DNA of 64,000 nt from Arthrobacter sp. fls2-241-R2A-200 (GCF_030209745.1 NZ_JARVRJ010000017.1:186001-250000); one strand, 5' to 3'; counted from the stretch's first letter, positions 25,944 to 35,063 are shown. The notes: a model not told the origin generated them from the letters alone. A program made the numbers and translations.

Positions 25944-27440
25944 TTAGAGCTTGTTGGCTGCTTCAGCGTCTGACGTGGTCTGGCCGGCACCGAGGTTGGC
26001 GCGCAGCTTGGCACCGAGTTCGGCGTCGACGTTGGTCCAGTACTGGATAGCGCGTTCCTTGATAACGGCGCTCTTCACGCCACCGACGGCACCGGTGATC
26101 GTGTCGAGGAAGCGGGCCTTGGCAGCTTCATCGTAGACCTCGCGGTACAAGGTTCCGGCCTGGCCGAAGTCGTCGTCCTCAGCGTGCAGGGTGTGAGCGG
26201 AGAGGGTCAGTTCTCCATCATTCTCCCAGCCACCGGCGGGGGAGAGGGGCTCCACCGCTGCAGGTCCACCGACTGAGTTCGGTGCGTACACCGGAGTGGT
26301 GGGAGCGTTGAACAGGTAGCGTCCCTGGCCGTCCTGGCTGTAGTTGTGCACAGCGTTCTTTGGCTGGTTCACCGGGATCTGTGCGTGGTTGGTGCCCACG
26401 CGGTAACGGTGCGCGTCCGCGTAGGAGAAGATGCGGGCCTGCAGCATCTTGTCCGGTGAAGCCGCGATCCCCGGGACGAAGTTCGACGGCGCGAAGGTGG
26501 CCTGCTCGATCTGCGCGAAGTAGTTCTCCGGGTTCTTGTTCAGTTCCATGGTGCCCACGTGGATCAGCGGGTAGTCCGAGTGCGGCCACACCTTGGTGAG
26601 GTCGAACGGGTTGAAGCGGTACGTCTTGGCGTCCTCATACGGCATCACCTGGACGTGCAGTTCCCACGAGGGGAAGTTGCCGGCGTCGATGTTTTCCTGA
26701 AGGTCGCGGATGTAGAAGTCTGCATCCGAGCCGGCAAGTGCTTCTGCCTGGTCTCCGGTCATGGAGTCCACGCCCTGGTTGGACTTGAAGTGGTACTTGA
26801 CCCAGAAACGCTCGCCGGCCGCGTTGATCCACTGGTAAGTGTGCGAGCCGTAGCCCTGCATTTCACGCCAGGAAGCCGGAAGGCCGCGGTCACCCATGAG
26901 CCAGGTCACCTGGTGCGCCGACTCCGGGGAGAGCGTCCAGAAGTCCCACTGCATATCGGCGTCGCGCAGGTGGCTGCCCGGGAGGCGCTTCTGGGAGTGG
27001 ATGAAGTCCGGGAACTTGATGCCGTCGCGGATGAAGAACACCGGGGTGTTGTTGCCGACGAGGTCGTAGTTGCCCTCTGAGGTGTAGAACTTCACCGCGA
27101 AACCGCGAGGGTCGCGCCACGTGTCCGGGGAGCCGTTTTCGCCTGCGACGGAGGAGAAACGGATCAGCATATCCGTCTCGACGCCGGGCTGCAGGAAGGC
27201 CGCCTTGGTGTATGCGGAAACGTCCGAGGTGGTTTTGAACGTGCCGAAAGCTCCGCCGCCCTTGGCGTGAACTACGCGCTCCGGGACCCGCTCGCGGTTG
27301 AACTGGGCGAGCTTTTCCACAAGGTAGTGGTCAGTCAGGATGATGGCACCGTCAGCGCCGACGGACTTCGAGTGAGCGTCCGAGGTGACGGGGGCACCGG
27401 ACTGGGTGGTCGACTGAACGGGCGTGATATTCGCGGTCAT
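25944..27440 (-). CDS. katA: Monofunctional heme catalase
   Basis: Decomposes hydrogen peroxide in the cytoplasm. The 498 residues are a full small-subunit clade catalase. The active-site region reads [20 protein letters not shown] (catalytic His), [20 protein letters not shown], and [20 protein letters not shown]. The proximal tyrosine motif is [14 protein letters not shown]. The ATG at 27440 follows AAAGGAG by about 5 bp. The Fur-family regulator gene lies 25 bp upstream on the same strand, so the pair is an operon responding to peroxide. Confidence 0.97.
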   Translation of the reverse strand: MTANITPVQSTTQSGAPVTSDAHSKSVGADGAIILTDHYLVEKLAQFNRERVPERVVHAKGGGAFGTFKTTSDVSAYTKAAFLQPGVETDMLIRFSSVAGENGSPDTWRDPRGFAVKFYTSEGNYDLVGNNTPVFFIRDGIKFPDFIHSQKRLPGSHLRDADMQWDFWTLSPESAHQVTWLMGDRGLPASWREMQGYGSHTYQWINAAGERFWVKYHFKSNQGVDSMTGDQAEALAGSDADFYIRDLQENIDAGNFPSWELHVQVMPYEDAKTYRFNPFDLTKVWPHSDYPLIHVGTMELNKNPENYFAQIEQATFAPSNFVPGIAASPDKMLQARIFSYADAHRYRVGTNHAQIPVNQPKNAVHNYSQDGQGRYLFNAPTTPVYAPNSVGGPAAVEPLSPAGGWENDGELTLSAHTLHAEDDDFGQAGTLYREVYDEAAKARFLDTITGAVGGVKSAVIKERAIQYWTNVDAELGAKLRANLGAGQTTSDAEAANKL

Positions 27441-27465
27441 CGTTCTCCTTTTTTCTATTTCTTGG

Positions 27466-27933
27466 TTACGTGAGGTTTACGGGAAGCTGTTGTTTGGACT
27501 GGCAGTCCTGGCAGATGCCTTGGTAGAGGACATCTGCGATCCGGATGGTCATGGGCTTGGAGTTCCCACTCCAATGCGGCGTGAGGCACGGTGCGTGCCC
27601 CACCGCGCAATCGACGTCTTCAACACGGCCGCAACTGGTACAGACGGCGTGGTGGTGGTTGTCGCCCACGCGGGTTTCATAGAGTGCGGGGGAGTGCGGT
27701 GGCTCGAACCGGCGCAGCATCTCAAGGTCAGTCAGGTCGCTGAGGACCACATAGACGGACTGGGCCGTTAGTTCGGGAAGCTCCTGGCGGGCGGCCGCGA
27801 GTATTCCTTCGGCGGGAGAGTGCGGGTGGTGCTGGACTGCTGCAAGCACAGCCAGGCGCTGTTTGGTGACTCGCCGGCCGTGGGCACGCAGCTCAGCGGC
27901 CCATGTTTCCTGTTCGGCTGTGAGTGCGGTCAT
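27466..27933 (-). CDS. Fur-family regulator (PerR/CatR-like) of catalase
   Basis: Metal-dependent repressor of 155 residues. The winged helix is at residues ~15-75 ([39 protein letters not shown]). The metal site region has [19 protein letters not shown], and a second CxxC (CQDC) near the C-terminus forms a structural zinc site. Together with katA directly downstream this is the classic peroxide-sensing furA/catR-katA arrangement, where oxidation of the regulator derepresses catalase. A probable operator overlaps its promoter (27950-27972). Confidence 0.93.
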   Translation of the reverse strand: MTALTAEQETWAAELRAHGRRVTKQRLAVLAAVQHHPHSPAEGILAAARQELPELTAQSVYVVLSDLTDLEMLRRFEPPHSPALYETRVGDNHHHAVCTSCGRVEDVDCAVGHAPCLTPHWSGNSKPMTIRIADVLYQGICQDCQSKQQLPVNLT

Positions 27934-27949
27934 GCATTCATTGAAACAC

Positions 27950-27972
27950 TTATTATTAGGAGTTCACAATAA
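27950..27972. promoter_or_regulatory. Probable Fur/Per-type operator of the fur-katA operon
   Basis: An AT-rich imperfect palindrome, TTATT at 27950-27954 and AATAA at 27968-27972 around ATTAGGAGTTCAC, 17 bp upstream of the regulator's start codon. Composition resembles Per/CatR boxes and contrasts with the surrounding GC-rich sequence. Confidence 0.55.
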
Positions 27973-28063
27973 GGCGTGGCTAACTTAGCGTGAACAAAGC
28001 AAAACCTTCCGTAACCTGCCCGTCTTGCGGCCCGGGCTGGTGCGCGCTGCTTAGGCTTACACG

Positions 28064-29335
28064 GTGGCAAAACTATTGGCGGACATCACCCCCCTCAAGG
28101 AGAGTCCCGCATTTCGACGACTGTGGCTGGGGGCGTCCATAGCCGCCGTCGGTTCCCAACTCACTTTGGTGGCTGTCAGTTTGGAGGTCTACCGGCTGAC
28201 CCAACAGAGCCTCTATGTCGGCTTGCTCGGCATCTTCGCCTTGGTGCCCCTCGTCGTTGCGGGGCTATATGGCGGATCAGTGTCAGATGCTTACGACCGC
28301 CGGAAAGTTGCCCTGATTGCTTCCCTGGTCCTGTGGGCATCCACGGCAGGTTTGGCCCTGCAGGCATGGTTGCACTTAGGCAACATCTGGATCCTCTACG
28401 TGCTGGTAGCTATCCAGAGCGGCGCGCAGGGAATCAACGGACCCGCACGCAGCGCGATCATCCCGCTGTTGGTCCGCAAGGAATTGCTTCCAGCTGCAAA
28501 TGCACTGAACATGCTGACGTTCGGCCTTTCGATGACGGCCGGGCCATTGCTGGCAGGCGTACTGGTAGCGAGCATCGGCTTCGGCTGGACGTACACCATC
28601 GATGTCATCAGTTTCACTTTCGCGCTGTGGGGCCTTTTGGGGCTCCCGGCCATGCCGCCATCCCACGACGCCGCCCGGCCGGGACTTCGCTCAGTGGTGG
28701 AGGGATTCCGGTTCCTCGGCACACGCCCCAACGTCCGCATGACCTTCATCATCGACCTCATCGCCATGATCTTCGCCCAGCCGCGCGCTCTGATGCCGGC
28801 TATCGGAGCCGTGATGATCGGAGGCGGTGAAATCACAGTAGGGGTGCTCCTCGCGGCAACGGCGGTCGGCGCATTTCTCGCGGGCCTCTTCTCGGGACCG
28901 CTGGGACGGGTCCGACGGCAAGGGAGCGCAGTTGTGTGGTCCGTGATCGGCTGGGGTGGTTCAATCGCCGCCTTTGGCCTGGTGGTCCTCCTGGCCGGTG
29001 AATCAGGGCGTGGAGGCGTGACATCCTGGCTGATTCCCGCGGCTCTTTGCTGCGCGCTCGCCGGAATCGCGGATTCCGTCAGCGCCGTTTTCCGAACCAC
29101 CATTCTCCAGTCGGCCACCCCCGACCATCTCCGTGGGCGCCTGCAAGGTGTGTTCGTGGTGGTGGTTGCCGGTGGCCCACGCATCGGTGACCTGGTTGCC
29201 GGCGGGGTCACCCGATTCCTCAGCGAGGGTGGGGTGCTGCTCGCGGGAGGGATGGTCTGCATGGTCCTGGCCCTGCTGGCCGCGCGAATCCAGCCCGGGT
29301 TTGCGGCGTACGATGCCAAACACCCGACGCCGTAG
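28064..29335 (+). CDS. MFS transporter, EntS-like (MFS_3)
   Basis: Major facilitator of 423 residues with 10-12 membrane segments. PAFRRLWLGASIAAVGSQLT, the loop GGSVSDAYDRRKVALIASLV and the segment AIQSGAQGINGPARSAIIPLL fit the MFS_3 group containing the enterobactin exporter EntS. GTG start at 28064 without any ribosome site; TAGGCT lies 7 bp upstream, so the mRNA may be leaderless. Divergent from fur-katA. Siderophore export is possible but not shown. Confidence 0.85.
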   Translation: MAKLLADITPLKESPAFRRLWLGASIAAVGSQLTLVAVSLEVYRLTQQSLYVGLLGIFALVPLVVAGLYGGSVSDAYDRRKVALIASLVLWASTAGLALQAWLHLGNIWILYVLVAIQSGAQGINGPARSAIIPLLVRKELLPAANALNMLTFGLSMTAGPLLAGVLVASIGFGWTYTIDVISFTFALWGLLGLPAMPPSHDAARPGLRSVVEGFRFLGTRPNVRMTFIIDLIAMIFAQPRALMPAIGAVMIGGGEITVGVLLAATAVGAFLAGLFSGPLGRVRRQGSAVVWSVIGWGGSIAAFGLVVLLAGESGRGGVTSWLIPAALCCALAGIADSVSAVFRTTILQSATPDHLRGRLQGVFVVVVAGGPRIGDLVAGGVTRFLSEGGVLLAGGMVCMVLALLAARIQPGFAAYDAKHPTP

Positions 29336-29406
29336 GAACAGGACGGCCGCCGTCGTCGTTAAGGTCATTAGCTAATCCACCTGACAACCAATCCACATGC
29401 GAACTG

Positions 29407-30288
29407 ATGAAAGTGACGATGACAACGGTGCGAAACCACAACAACGGCCTCAAGACCGCCGCACTCTTTGGCGTGCTATGGGCGGTGTTGCTGGGACTGG
29501 GCGCCATCATCGGGGCCGGAACGCGGAGTGCCGCGCCGCTGTGGATCATGGCCTTGCTGGGTGTGGCGACCACGGCTTACGGCTACTGGAACAGCGATAA
29601 AATCGCGATTCGCTCCATGGCCGCCTATCCGGTCAGCGAAGCGCAAGCCCCGCAGCTCTATCAGATCGTCCGGGAGCTTTCGATGCGGGCCAACAAACCC
29701 ATGCCGCGGATCTACCTCTCGCCCACCATGACGCCCAACGCCTTCGCCACAGGGCGGAACCCCAAGAACGCCGCCGTGTGCTGCACGGAAGGGATACTGC
29801 ACTTGCTCGACGCCCGCGAACTTCGGGGCGTGCTGGGCCACGAGCTCATGCATGTGTACAACCGCGACATCCTGACATCTTCGGTTGCCGCCGCGGTGGC
29901 TGGGGTCATCACGTCCGTGGGGCAGATGTTGTTGTTCTTCGGCGGCGGGGACCGCCGCAACGCAAACCCGCTCGCCATGATCGCGATGGCACTGTTGGCA
30001 CCTTTTGCCGCGTCCTTGATCCAGATGGCCATCTCCCGCACGCGGGAGTACGACGCCGATGAGGACGGAGCGCGGTTGACCGGCGATCCGCTGGCGCTCG
30101 CCTCAGCCCTGCGCAAGATCGAGAATGGCGTCACACAAATTCCGCTCCCACAGGACCAGAACCTCGTCAATGCTTCGCATCTCATGATCGCGAATCCATT
30201 CCGTGGCGGCGGAATGCGGCGGATTTTTGCCACGCATCCTCCCATGAAGGAGAGGATCAGCCGCCTGGAGCGAATGGCGGTCCGTTAG
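29407..30288 (+). CDS. htpX: Zinc metalloprotease HtpX homologue
   Basis: Membrane-bound M48 protease involved in membrane protein quality control under stress. The 293 residues begin with two membrane segments (~17-60). The zinc motif HELMH is at 145-149, and the third ligand glutamate lies in SRTREYDADEDGARLTG. Two further hydrophobic stretches (~160-180 and ~192-210) complete the HtpX layout. The C-terminal IFATHPPMKERISRLERM is conserved. Transcribed alone; converges with efeB. Confidence 0.93.
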   Translation: MKVTMTTVRNHNNGLKTAALFGVLWAVLLGLGAIIGAGTRSAAPLWIMALLGVATTAYGYWNSDKIAIRSMAAYPVSEAQAPQLYQIVRELSMRANKPMPRIYLSPTMTPNAFATGRNPKNAAVCCTEGILHLLDARELRGVLGHELMHVYNRDILTSSVAAAVAGVITSVGQMLLFFGGGDRRNANPLAMIAMALLAPFAASLIQMAISRTREYDADEDGARLTGDPLALASALRKIENGVTQIPLPQDQNLVNASHLMIANPFRGGGMRRIFATHPPMKERISRLERMAVR

Positions 30289-30299
30289 CCCCCGCCGGG

Positions 30300-31661
30300 T
30301 TAGGAGAACAGGCCTTCGCCGATGAAGCCACCCTGTTTAATGCCCGGTGGCACGGCGAACAGCCCCGAGCCTGTGTGCTTGAGGTAGTCCACGGAGAGTG
30401 TGTCGCCCTTGGCCAGTGCCAGTTGCATGGGCACGTAGTGGGTCCTGGGATCCTTGACGAATGCGATGAAGAACAACCCCGCATCCACGTGGCCCAGGCC
30501 GTCAGAGCCGTCCGTGAAGTTGTAACCGCGGCGCAGCATCCGTACGCCGTCGTTCTGGTCGGGATGGGCGAGGCGCATGTGCGAGTCGAGGGGGACCAAG
30601 GGGGTTCCGTCCCGCCCGGCGAGCTTGAAGTCGGGAGCGGTGAACTCGTCGCCTCCGGACAGCGGCGCCCCGGTGCCCTTGGTGCGTCCGATCAAACCCT
30701 CCTGTTCCCGAAGCGACGTCCTGTCCCACGTCTCTATGTGCATCTGGATACGGCGTGCCACAAGGTAGCTTCCCCCGGCCATCCACTGCTCCCCGGCACG
30801 GTCCCCGGGAGCCACCCACACATGGTCGTTCAAGAGCGAGTTGTCCTCCACTTTGAGGTTGTTGGTGCCGTCCTTGAAGCCAAAGAGATTCCGGGGTGTC
30901 GCCTGCGCCCTTGAGGTGGAGGACGTGCGCCCAAAACCCAACTGCGACCAGCGCACCCGGACCTTGCCGAAGCCGATCCGGGCCAGGTTGCGGATGGCGT
31001 GGACTGCCACTTGGGGGTCGTCGGCGCAGGCCTGGATGACAATGTCCCCGCCGGTCCGCCCGGGCTGAAGATCGTCCCCGGGAAAGTGCGGAAGATCGAT
31101 CAGGGCTTCGGGGCGGCGGCCCTCCAGGCCGAATCGGGCCTTGCCGTCCTTCTCGAAAAGCCCCGCCCCAAAGCCAAACGTCAAGGTCAAATGTGCGGCG
31201 GCGAGATCCAGCGCCTCCCCGGTGTCCTCGGGCGGAGCGTTGTACGGTCCGTCGACGGCGCCAGTCTCGCCGGTGGGCTTGCCTGCGGTCATGGCCTCCG
31301 CTGCGGCGGTCCAATCACGCAGGAGCTTGACCAGGTCCTTGCGGTCCTCGGTGGTTACATCGAAAGCGGCCATGTGGAGGCGGTCCTGGGCGGGAGTGGT
31401 GATTCCGGCCTGATAATCGCCGAAGAAAGGCACCACGGCGGCATCGGTGCTAGGCGCGGTAGCTCCTGCCGGTGTGGCCGCGACGGCGTCGTGGCCCAGA
31501 AACCCGGCAGCCAAGCCGGCGACGGCCCCGGCACCGCCAATGCCCGCAATGGACAGCAAACCGCGGCGCGAAAACCCGCTCGTCTGTCGAGATTCGTTAG
31601 GGGCACCCCCGGCTGCACCGCCGGAAACCTCACCGCCGTGTCCGAAAGGGCAGCCGCTCAC
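30300..31661 (-). CDS. efeB: Deferrochelatase/Dyp-type peroxidase EfeB
   Basis: Heme peroxidase exported by the Tat pathway as part of the EfeUOB iron system. The 453 residues start with a Cys-containing leader, then a twin-arginine signal (FSRRGLLSIAGIGGAGAVAG). The Dyp domain shows FGFKDGTNN with the catalytic aspartate, the proximal-side MRRGYNFTDG, and LFFIAFVKDPRTHYVPMQ. Its start overlaps the efeO stop by 4 bp, so translation is coupled. Third gene of the efe operon. Confidence 0.95.
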   Translation of the reverse strand: MSGCPFGHGGEVSGGAAGGAPNESRQTSGFSRRGLLSIAGIGGAGAVAGLAAGFLGHDAVAATPAGATAPSTDAAVVPFFGDYQAGITTPAQDRLHMAAFDVTTEDRKDLVKLLRDWTAAAEAMTAGKPTGETGAVDGPYNAPPEDTGEALDLAAAHLTLTFGFGAGLFEKDGKARFGLEGRRPEALIDLPHFPGDDLQPGRTGGDIVIQACADDPQVAVHAIRNLARIGFGKVRVRWSQLGFGRTSSTSRAQATPRNLFGFKDGTNNLKVEDNSLLNDHVWVAPGDRAGEQWMAGGSYLVARRIQMHIETWDRTSLREQEGLIGRTKGTGAPLSGGDEFTAPDFKLAGRDGTPLVPLDSHMRLAHPDQNDGVRMLRRGYNFTDGSDGLGHVDAGLFFIAFVKDPRTHYVPMQLALAKGDTLSVDYLKHTGSGLFAVPPGIKQGGFIGEGLFS

Positions 31662-32845
31662 AGCACCACCGAAGCGGTGAGCTTGGAGAGGGGTTCGGCC
31701 AACGCGTCGACCAAGGCCGCAAGCTGCTGCACCTGGTCCTTGCTGAGCTCGTTGTAGTAGGCAAAGCCGTCGCCCTTGGCGTGCTTTTTCAGCTCTGTTT
31801 GAAGGGCGGTGAATTTCTCGTCCAGTGAGGCGGCGAGATCCGCATCCTTTTCCTTCAGTGCAGGCTTGAGACTTTCGAAGGCGATCCGGGCGCCATCAAC
31901 ATTGGCTTGGAAATCCCAGAGGTCGGTGTGGGACCAGATCTCTTCCTCACCGGTGACTTTACCGGTGGCCACTTCATCGAGGAGTTCCTTGGCGCCGTTG
32001 CCGAGCTTGTCCGCCGTCAGTGTCACGGACCGGGTCCGTTGGACCAGATCCTCCGTGGTGGCGATCAAGTTGGTGGAGACAGCCTGGCGCTCTGCCTGCG
32101 TCATAGGGGTGTACCCAGCGGGTGGGAACAGGTCCTTTTCAGCCCGGTGCCAGCCGGTCCATTCCTGCCCCGGCTCAAGGTCCGCCTCGCGGGCGTCCAA
32201 CTTCGGGTCAAGGTCACCAAAGGACTCCGCTACGGGCTCGATGCGTTCCCAGTGCATGCGCGTGGCTGCATAGAGGTCACGGGCTTTGGCGGCGTCTCCG
32301 GCAGCGAAGGCAGCGGCGAAGTCTTTGGTCCCCGTGAGTAATTGCTCGCTTTGGTCTTTGACGTAGGCTGCGTACTGCTGGGTCCCGGTATCCAGGAGTT
32401 TCTGGTGGTCGGCATTGAGGCTGGGCTTGTTGCCCGAGTCCGTGACCTCGAAGGAGCCGCGGATCCCGTCACCCTGCATGCCCGGTTTGCACGCCGTGGT
32501 GTACTTGCCAGCGGAAACGGTGACCACCAAGTTCCGGGTAATGCCCGGGCCGATGTTCTCCACTTCGCCGAGGATCCGCAAGCCATCCTCGGCGAGCAGA
32601 TAGAACTCGGTGATTTCGGTTCCATCGTTCTTCACGGAGAACGTCAGGTTGCCACTCGGGGCGCTGGTGGCAGACAGCTTGCACTCGGTTGCGGTGCTGC
32701 TCACCTGGATGGGGCCCCCGGTTGCGCTCGCAGGTTTGGCATTGTCCGTGCAACCAGTCAGTACCAAAGGCACAGCGACTGCTGCGCCGAGTACGGCAAG
32801 CACTCTACGGAATGTGGGCGAAGCGGGCATGGCGGCGCCAGGCAT
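31658..32845 (-). CDS. efeO: Iron uptake lipoprotein EfeO
   Basis: Extracellular iron-binding component of EfeUOB. The 395 residues carry a lipoprotein signal with lipobox LTGC near residue 32. An N-terminal cupredoxin-like domain (~45-135) is followed by the M75 peptidase-like domain with the HxxE iron motif HWERIEP and GWHRAEKDLFP. The reading starts at ATG 32845; an internal ATG (SPTFRR side) six codons on is also possible. Coupled to efeB by a 4-bp overlap and 48 bp downstream of efeU. Confidence 0.95.
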   Translation of the reverse strand: MPGAAMPASPTFRRVLAVLGAAVAVPLVLTGCTDNAKPASATGGPIQVSSTATECKLSATSAPSGNLTFSVKNDGTEITEFYLLAEDGLRILGEVENIGPGITRNLVVTVSAGKYTTACKPGMQGDGIRGSFEVTDSGNKPSLNADHQKLLDTGTQQYAAYVKDQSEQLLTGTKDFAAAFAAGDAAKARDLYAATRMHWERIEPVAESFGDLDPKLDAREADLEPGQEWTGWHRAEKDLFPPAGYTPMTQAERQAVSTNLIATTEDLVQRTRSVTLTADKLGNGAKELLDEVATGKVTGEEEIWSHTDLWDFQANVDGARIAFESLKPALKEKDADLAASLDEKFTALQTELKKHAKGDGFAYYNELSKDQVQQLAALVDALAEPLSKLTASVVL

Positions 32846-32893
32846 GGGCGTGTCCTTTAGGTTCGAGGGGAAGCGAGTGTGAGCGGAGCGGGA

Positions 32894-33751
32894 TCAGGGG
32901 TGCGCGGTGACCGCGGCAGCCGGACTGCGTACCGGTTGCGCAGCAGGAGACCTATTGGCGCGGATGTACAGGAACAGCACGGGAATGACGTACAGCAACC
33001 AGACCGTGGCCTCGAGCCAAGTGGTTGCGGGGGAGAAGTTCAGGGTGCCTTTGAGCAAAGTGCCGTACCACGACGACGGCGGCACGGCGGCTGAGACGTC
33101 GAAGGCCAGGCTGTGCAGGCCTGGGAAGATGCCGGCTTCCTGCAGGTCGTGGACGCCGTAAGCCAACACGCCCCCGGCGATGATAATCAGTCCAACTCCG
33201 GTCCAGGTGAAGAAGCGGCCCAGGTTCACTTTCAGGACTCCCCGGTGCAGCAGGTACCCGAGGCCAGCGGCAGCCAAGAGACCGAGCAATGCACCCACCA
33301 GCGGGAGAGTGCTTGCTCCGGTGGACTGCGCGGCGGCCCAAATGAACAGAGCTGTTTCCAGCCCTTCACGGCCCACGGCCAGGGCTGCCACCAAGACCAG
33401 TCCCCAGGCGGCGCCGTCGGCCGCCTTATCCACGTGCGAGCGCAACTCGCCGCCCAGGCTGCGCGCCGTGCGCGCCATCCAGAAGACCATCCAGGTCACC
33501 AAGGCGACGGCCACTATGGACAGGCCGCCACCGATTGCCTCCTGGGCCTCGAAGGTCAGCCCACGGGGACCGAAGGTCAGGAGGGCGCCGAATCCAAGGG
33601 ATACAGCGATAGCGAGGGCAACGCCGGCCCATAGCCTTGGGATCAAGGACTGCCTGCCTGTTTTGACGAGGTAGGTCATCAGGAGGACAACGACGAGGGA
33701 TGCCTCGAGGCCTTCGCGCAGGCCGATCAGGAAATTGGCGGTCATGATCAA
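32894..33751 (-). CDS. efeU: Iron permease EfeU (FTR1 family)
   Basis: Inner-membrane high-affinity iron permease. The 285 residues have seven hydrophobic segments and the two REGLE iron motifs, LREGLEASL near the N-terminus and GREGLETALF in TM4. Two start codons (33751 and 33745) are possible; MTANFLIG at 33745 is the more usual one. It is the first gene of efeUOB, behind a promoter containing a DtxR/IdeR-like box. The C-terminal ~20 residues are polar and Ala/Pro-rich. Confidence 0.95.
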   Translation of the reverse strand: MIMTANFLIGLREGLEASLVVVLLMTYLVKTGRQSLIPRLWAGVALAIAVSLGFGALLTFGPRGLTFEAQEAIGGGLSIVAVALVTWMVFWMARTARSLGGELRSHVDKAADGAAWGLVLVAALAVGREGLETALFIWAAAQSTGASTLPLVGALLGLLAAAGLGYLLHRGVLKVNLGRFFTWTGVGLIIIAGGVLAYGVHDLQEAGIFPGLHSLAFDVSAAVPPSSWYGTLLKGTLNFSPATTWLEATVWLLYVIPVLFLYIRANRSPAAQPVRSPAAAVTAHP

Positions 33752-33775
33752 TTCTTTCGCTAAGGGAAGCCGTAC

Positions 33776-33789
33776 TTAGGCTCGCCTAA
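33776..33789. promoter_or_regulatory. DtxR/IdeR-type iron box of the efe operon
   Basis: TTAGGC-TC-GCCTAA, perfect 6-bp arms, close to the known actinobacterial DtxR/IdeR consensus halves (TTAGG...CCTAA). It lies just downstream of the predicted -10 hexamer, where a bound repressor would block transcription under iron sufficiency. Confidence 0.8.
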
Positions 33790-33795
33790 TAAGAA

Positions 33796-33823
33796 AGAAT
33801 ACTGTGTGGCGGTCATTACGCAA
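33796..33823 (-). promoter_or_regulatory. Predicted sigma-70-type promoter of efeUOB
   Basis: On the minus strand TTGCGT (33823-33818), 16-bp spacer, TATTCT (33801-33796). The iron box follows directly. A second inverted repeat overlaps the -35 element (33812-33843). Confidence 0.55.
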
Positions 33824-33843
33824 AGTTTTCGTGACGTAATGAC
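33812..33843. promoter_or_regulatory. Second inverted repeat upstream of efeU
   Basis: GTCATTACG (33812-33820) and CGTAATGAC (33835-33843), perfect 9-bp arms separated by 14 bp. It overlaps the predicted -35 element and could be a second regulator's site or the terminator of the small gene upstream. Confidence 0.5.
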
Positions 33844-33880
33844 AATACGCTGCTGGGTAGGGGCGCTGCGTCTTGGCGAT

Positions 33881-34030
33881 CTAGGTGTTTTTGCCCTTGA
33901 GGATGAGCAGGAGCTTGAGGCCGACGGCAACTTCGTCCGGGTTATCCGAGGATCGGAGGTCTTCGGCGAACTGCTGAATGTCGGCCAGCTTGTCACCGGT
34001 TGCGGGGCGTAGTTCAGTTGTCACCGTCAC
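33881..34030 (-). CDS. Small hypothetical protein (49 residues)
   Basis: From GTG 34030 the frame reads 49 residues ending KLLLILKGKNT. It is not recognised. The centre (KLADIQQFAEDLRSSDNPDEVAVGLK) is a plausible amphipathic helical pair. An in-frame GTG at 34024 is the alternative start. No ribosome site is visible, so it may be leaderless or spurious. The protein-like composition, which differs from shadow frames, supports it. It sits upstream of efeU on the same strand. Confidence 0.5.
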   Translation of the reverse strand: MTVTTELRPATGDKLADIQQFAEDLRSSDNPDEVAVGLKLLLILKGKNT

Positions 34031-34070
34031 ACCGTGACAGCACAATCTGAGCGTACGCTGAGGAAGACGA

Positions 34071-34109
34071 CGAGGGCCGCAGGAGCACAATTGCTCGCTG
34101 CGACCCTCG
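34071..34109. terminator. Hairpin downstream of yajQ
   Basis: CGAGGG (34071-34076) pairs with CCCTCG (34104-34109), extended by GCAG/CTGC and GAGCA/TGCTC around a short loop. Strong stem, no U-tract. It lies 17 bp past the yajQ stop and probably ends that transcript. Confidence 0.5.
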
Positions 34110-34126
34110 GTGCCTGCGGAACGGAC

Positions 34127-34618
34127 TTAGCTGCGGAAGTTGACGAACTGAAGATCGGCTTCGTCGAACTTCTTCAGGATATTCATGGTCTCCTGCAGGT
34201 CATCGCGGGACTTGGAGGTGACGCGAAGTTCATCGCCCTGAATCTGGGACTTTACTGACTTGGGGGCCTCATCGCGGATGATCTTGTTGATCTTCTTCGC
34301 GATGTCCTGGGCGATGCCCTCCTTGATGGAGCACTCAAGGCGGAACTCCTTACCCGAGGGGAACGGTTCGCCCTGCTCCAACGATTTCAGTGAGATGCCG
34401 CGCTTGATGAGCTTGGACTGGAACACATCCAGGACAGCGAGTACGCGGTCCTCCGAGTTGGCCTTCATCAGGATCTTTTCACCGCTGAAATCGATCTCTG
34501 CGCCCACGCCCTTGAAGTCGTAACGCTGGGCGATTTCCTTCTGGGACTGATTGAGCGCGTTGGCGACCTCTTGCTTGTCTACCTTGCTGACGACGTCGAA
34601 CGTGGATTCGCCTGCCAT
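34127..34618 (-). CDS. YajQ family nucleotide-binding protein
   Basis: Cytoplasmic YajQ/DUF520 protein of 163 residues, full length. Recognisable are the N-terminal STFDVVSKVDKQEVANALNQ, RYDFKG, KLIKRGISLKSL, and the C-terminal KSVKSQIQGDELRVTSKSRD. Family members bind nucleotides, and some bind cyclic di-GMP. The ATG at 34618 follows AAGGAGAGTC. Monocistronic. Confidence 0.95.
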   Translation of the reverse strand: MAGESTFDVVSKVDKQEVANALNQSQKEIAQRYDFKGVGAEIDFSGEKILMKANSEDRVLAVLDVFQSKLIKRGISLKSLEQGEPFPSGKEFRLECSIKEGIAQDIAKKINKIIRDEAPKSVKSQIQGDELRVTSKSRDDLQETMNILKKFDEADLQFVNFRS

Positions 34619-34796
34619 GACTCTCCTTAGGTTGGGGGCCCTGTAAGGGCGGTTGGTCTGGCATCCAGCCTAGTACGGACAGCGACTGTTGGAACGGTGG
34701 ACAGCTTTCACAGTTCGCTCACAGCACACGCTTGGCTGGAACCGAGGACCTGCCCGGAGAGTTGTACCAAGTTGAAGAGCACAACCGGAGGTAAGC

Positions 34797-35063
34797 ATGA
34801 GCACCAAGGCCGTCCGTTACGTCGGTAAGTCCGCCTCTGCGGCAGCGGGTTCTATCGGCACGGCAGCAGTAGCGGCAGCAAGTGTGGTCGCTGCAGCCGC
34901 CGTCGCGGCATCCATAGTCCTCAGCCCCGTCCCTAACGCCGACGCGCGAATGGACGGCATCCACACTGATCTGCTCCGTGCTGTGCAGCTAAACCAGATC
35001 ACCGCCGAGCAGGCCCAAAAGTTCGAAGCGAGGCTTGCTGGCCGAATCCTCGGGCAGGCTTGA
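34797..35063 (+). CDS. Small alanine-rich membrane protein of unknown function
   Basis: 88 residues with a near-ideal ribosome site (GGAGG, 5 bp before the ATG), which is the main reason for the call. Residues ~14-43 form one long Ala/Val-rich hydrophobic stretch, a single membrane span or signal anchor. The remaining ~45 residues are an amphipathic helical tail (GIHTDLLRAVQLNQITAEQA) outside or at the membrane. Not recognised. It sits between yajQ and tRNA-Tyr. Confidence 0.6.
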   Translation: MSTKAVRYVGKSASAAAGSIGTAAVAAASVVAAAAVAASIVLSPVPNADARMDGIHTDLLRAVQLNQITAEQAQKFEARLAGRILGQA

